Below, in pieces: positions 13,416-13,942 of a stretch of DNA of 13,942 nucleotides. How positions within the stretch are numbered: the stretch's first letter is position 1; every line of letters begins with the position of its first letter. A program made the position numbers and the translations under genes. The notes beneath the pieces were generated by a model. The model had not been told where the DNA came from. It worked only from the letters and a program-made list of their open reading frames with translations, and did no database searches. Origin of the DNA: DATKWV01 sp035529405 (GTDB taxonomy: Bacteria > Planctomycetota > Phycisphaerae > Sedimentisphaerales > Anaerobacaceae); assembly GCA_035529405.1 (NCBI GenBank), contig DATKWV010000084.1, positions 1-13,942 on the forward strand, in the 5' to 3' direction.

Positions 13416-13942
13416 ATGAATCAGCCCACCGTAGCACTGACCCGATGCAGCGATTATCGCCAAACAACAATCGCACAGGCAATCAAAACACAGTTCGAGC
13501 TGCTTGGCGGGCTGGAAAAATTCGTATCCCGCGGCGACTCGGTACTGCTGAAACCTAATTACATCGCGCCAAAGTCCCGACGCTGCGCTACGCAAACCGA
13601 CCCCGCGATAATAATAGAAACGGCGCGCCTGCTCAAAGATTACGGCGCCAGACCTTTTGTGGCGGATTCGCCGGCGTGGGGAAACGTGTTCAAGTGTGTC
13701 GAAAAACTGAAATTATCCGAACCTTTGCGGAAATTATCTGTTCCGGTCAGGCAGCTTAACAAACCCAGAAGCTGCAGATTAAAAAACCACAACAGCACCA
13801 TAGGCATCAGCTCGGCGGCGCTGGATGCCGATGTGATTATAAATTTACCCAAGTTCAAGTCGCATCAGCAGCTTGTCACTACATTTGCGGTAAAAAACAT
13901 GTTCGGCTGTGTCAGCGGAAAGCGAAAGGCGCTGCTGCACTT
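13416..13942 (+). CDS. DUF362 domain protein (3' truncated)
   Basis: Reading from ATG 13416 to the window end gives 175 codons without a stop; the gene continues outside. Family-typical landmarks of DUF362: VLLKPNYIAP (45-54), TDP followed by an Ile-rich helix and DYGARPFVADSP (81-92), VIINLPKFKSHQ (145-156), then VKNMFGCVSGK (163-173). The family's function is poorly defined. Members are often annotated as uncharacterised or iron-sulfur proteins because some carry ferredoxin-like clusters. Whether this one does lies beyond the edge. There is no signal peptide, so it is likely cytoplasmic. It starts four bases after the lipoprotein stop with no clear ribosome-binding site, suggesting coupled translation. 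Confidence 0.92.
   Translation, partial: MNQPTVALTRCSDYRQTTIAQAIKTQFELLGGLEKFVSRGDSVLLKPNYIAPKSRRCATQTDPAIIIETARLLKDYGARPFVADSPAWGNVFKCVEKLKLSEPLRKLSVPVRQLNKPRSCRLKNHNSTIGISSAALDADVIINLPKFKSHQQLVTTFAVKNMFGCVSGKRKALLH

Overview
The window looks like a chromosomal stretch from a Gram-negative-type environmental bacterium, most likely a Planctomycetota member of the Phycisphaerae type. This is an inference. It rests on a PPi-dependent phosphofructokinase, a GldA/GldF/GldG-like ABC operon ending in a DUF4340 gene, a lipobox lipoprotein next to a DUF362 gene, a tRNA without encoded CCA, and intergenic heptamer repeats. Codon use is fairly uniform and GC-balanced from about 1,889 onward. The first ~1.1 kb is clearly AT-rich and foreign-looking.

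Layout. (1) 1-1132: 5'-truncated, compact UvrD-like superfamily I helicase of a kind found in mobile and defence islands. (2) 1133-1888: a 756-bp gene-free mosaic. It holds a terminator hairpin, three short tandem arrays (two of them 7-bp arrays sharing one core), a near-consensus sigma-70 promoter reading into a hairpin-rich block that may be an unassigned RNA, and a 17-bp direct repeat. (3) 1889-4026: pfp (+) and ftsY (-), convergent with overlapping stop codons. (4) 4027-4314: divergent ftsY/dnaA spacer with a perfect palindrome. (5) 4315-6417: dnaA (+) and a family 4 uracil-DNA glycosylase (-), convergent. (6) 6543-6613: tRNA-Gln(CTG) on the minus strand with its own promoter. (7) 6725-11328 (-): four-gene operon in transcription order ABC ATPase, ABC-2 permease, GldG-like protein, DUF4340 protein. 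(8) 11646-12386 (+): unrecognised 246-aa protein with a good promoter. (9) 12599-13942 (+): lipoprotein followed 4 bp later by a DUF362 gene that runs off the window.

Functional picture. The middle is housekeeping: glycolysis, SRP receptor, replication initiation, DNA repair and a tRNA. The minus-strand operon probably makes one envelope ABC complex with two extracytoplasmic auxiliary subunits of unknown substrate. The most unusual part is the left end, where an island-type helicase meets the core chromosome across a repeat-rich spacer with a strong promoter and no obvious gene to serve.
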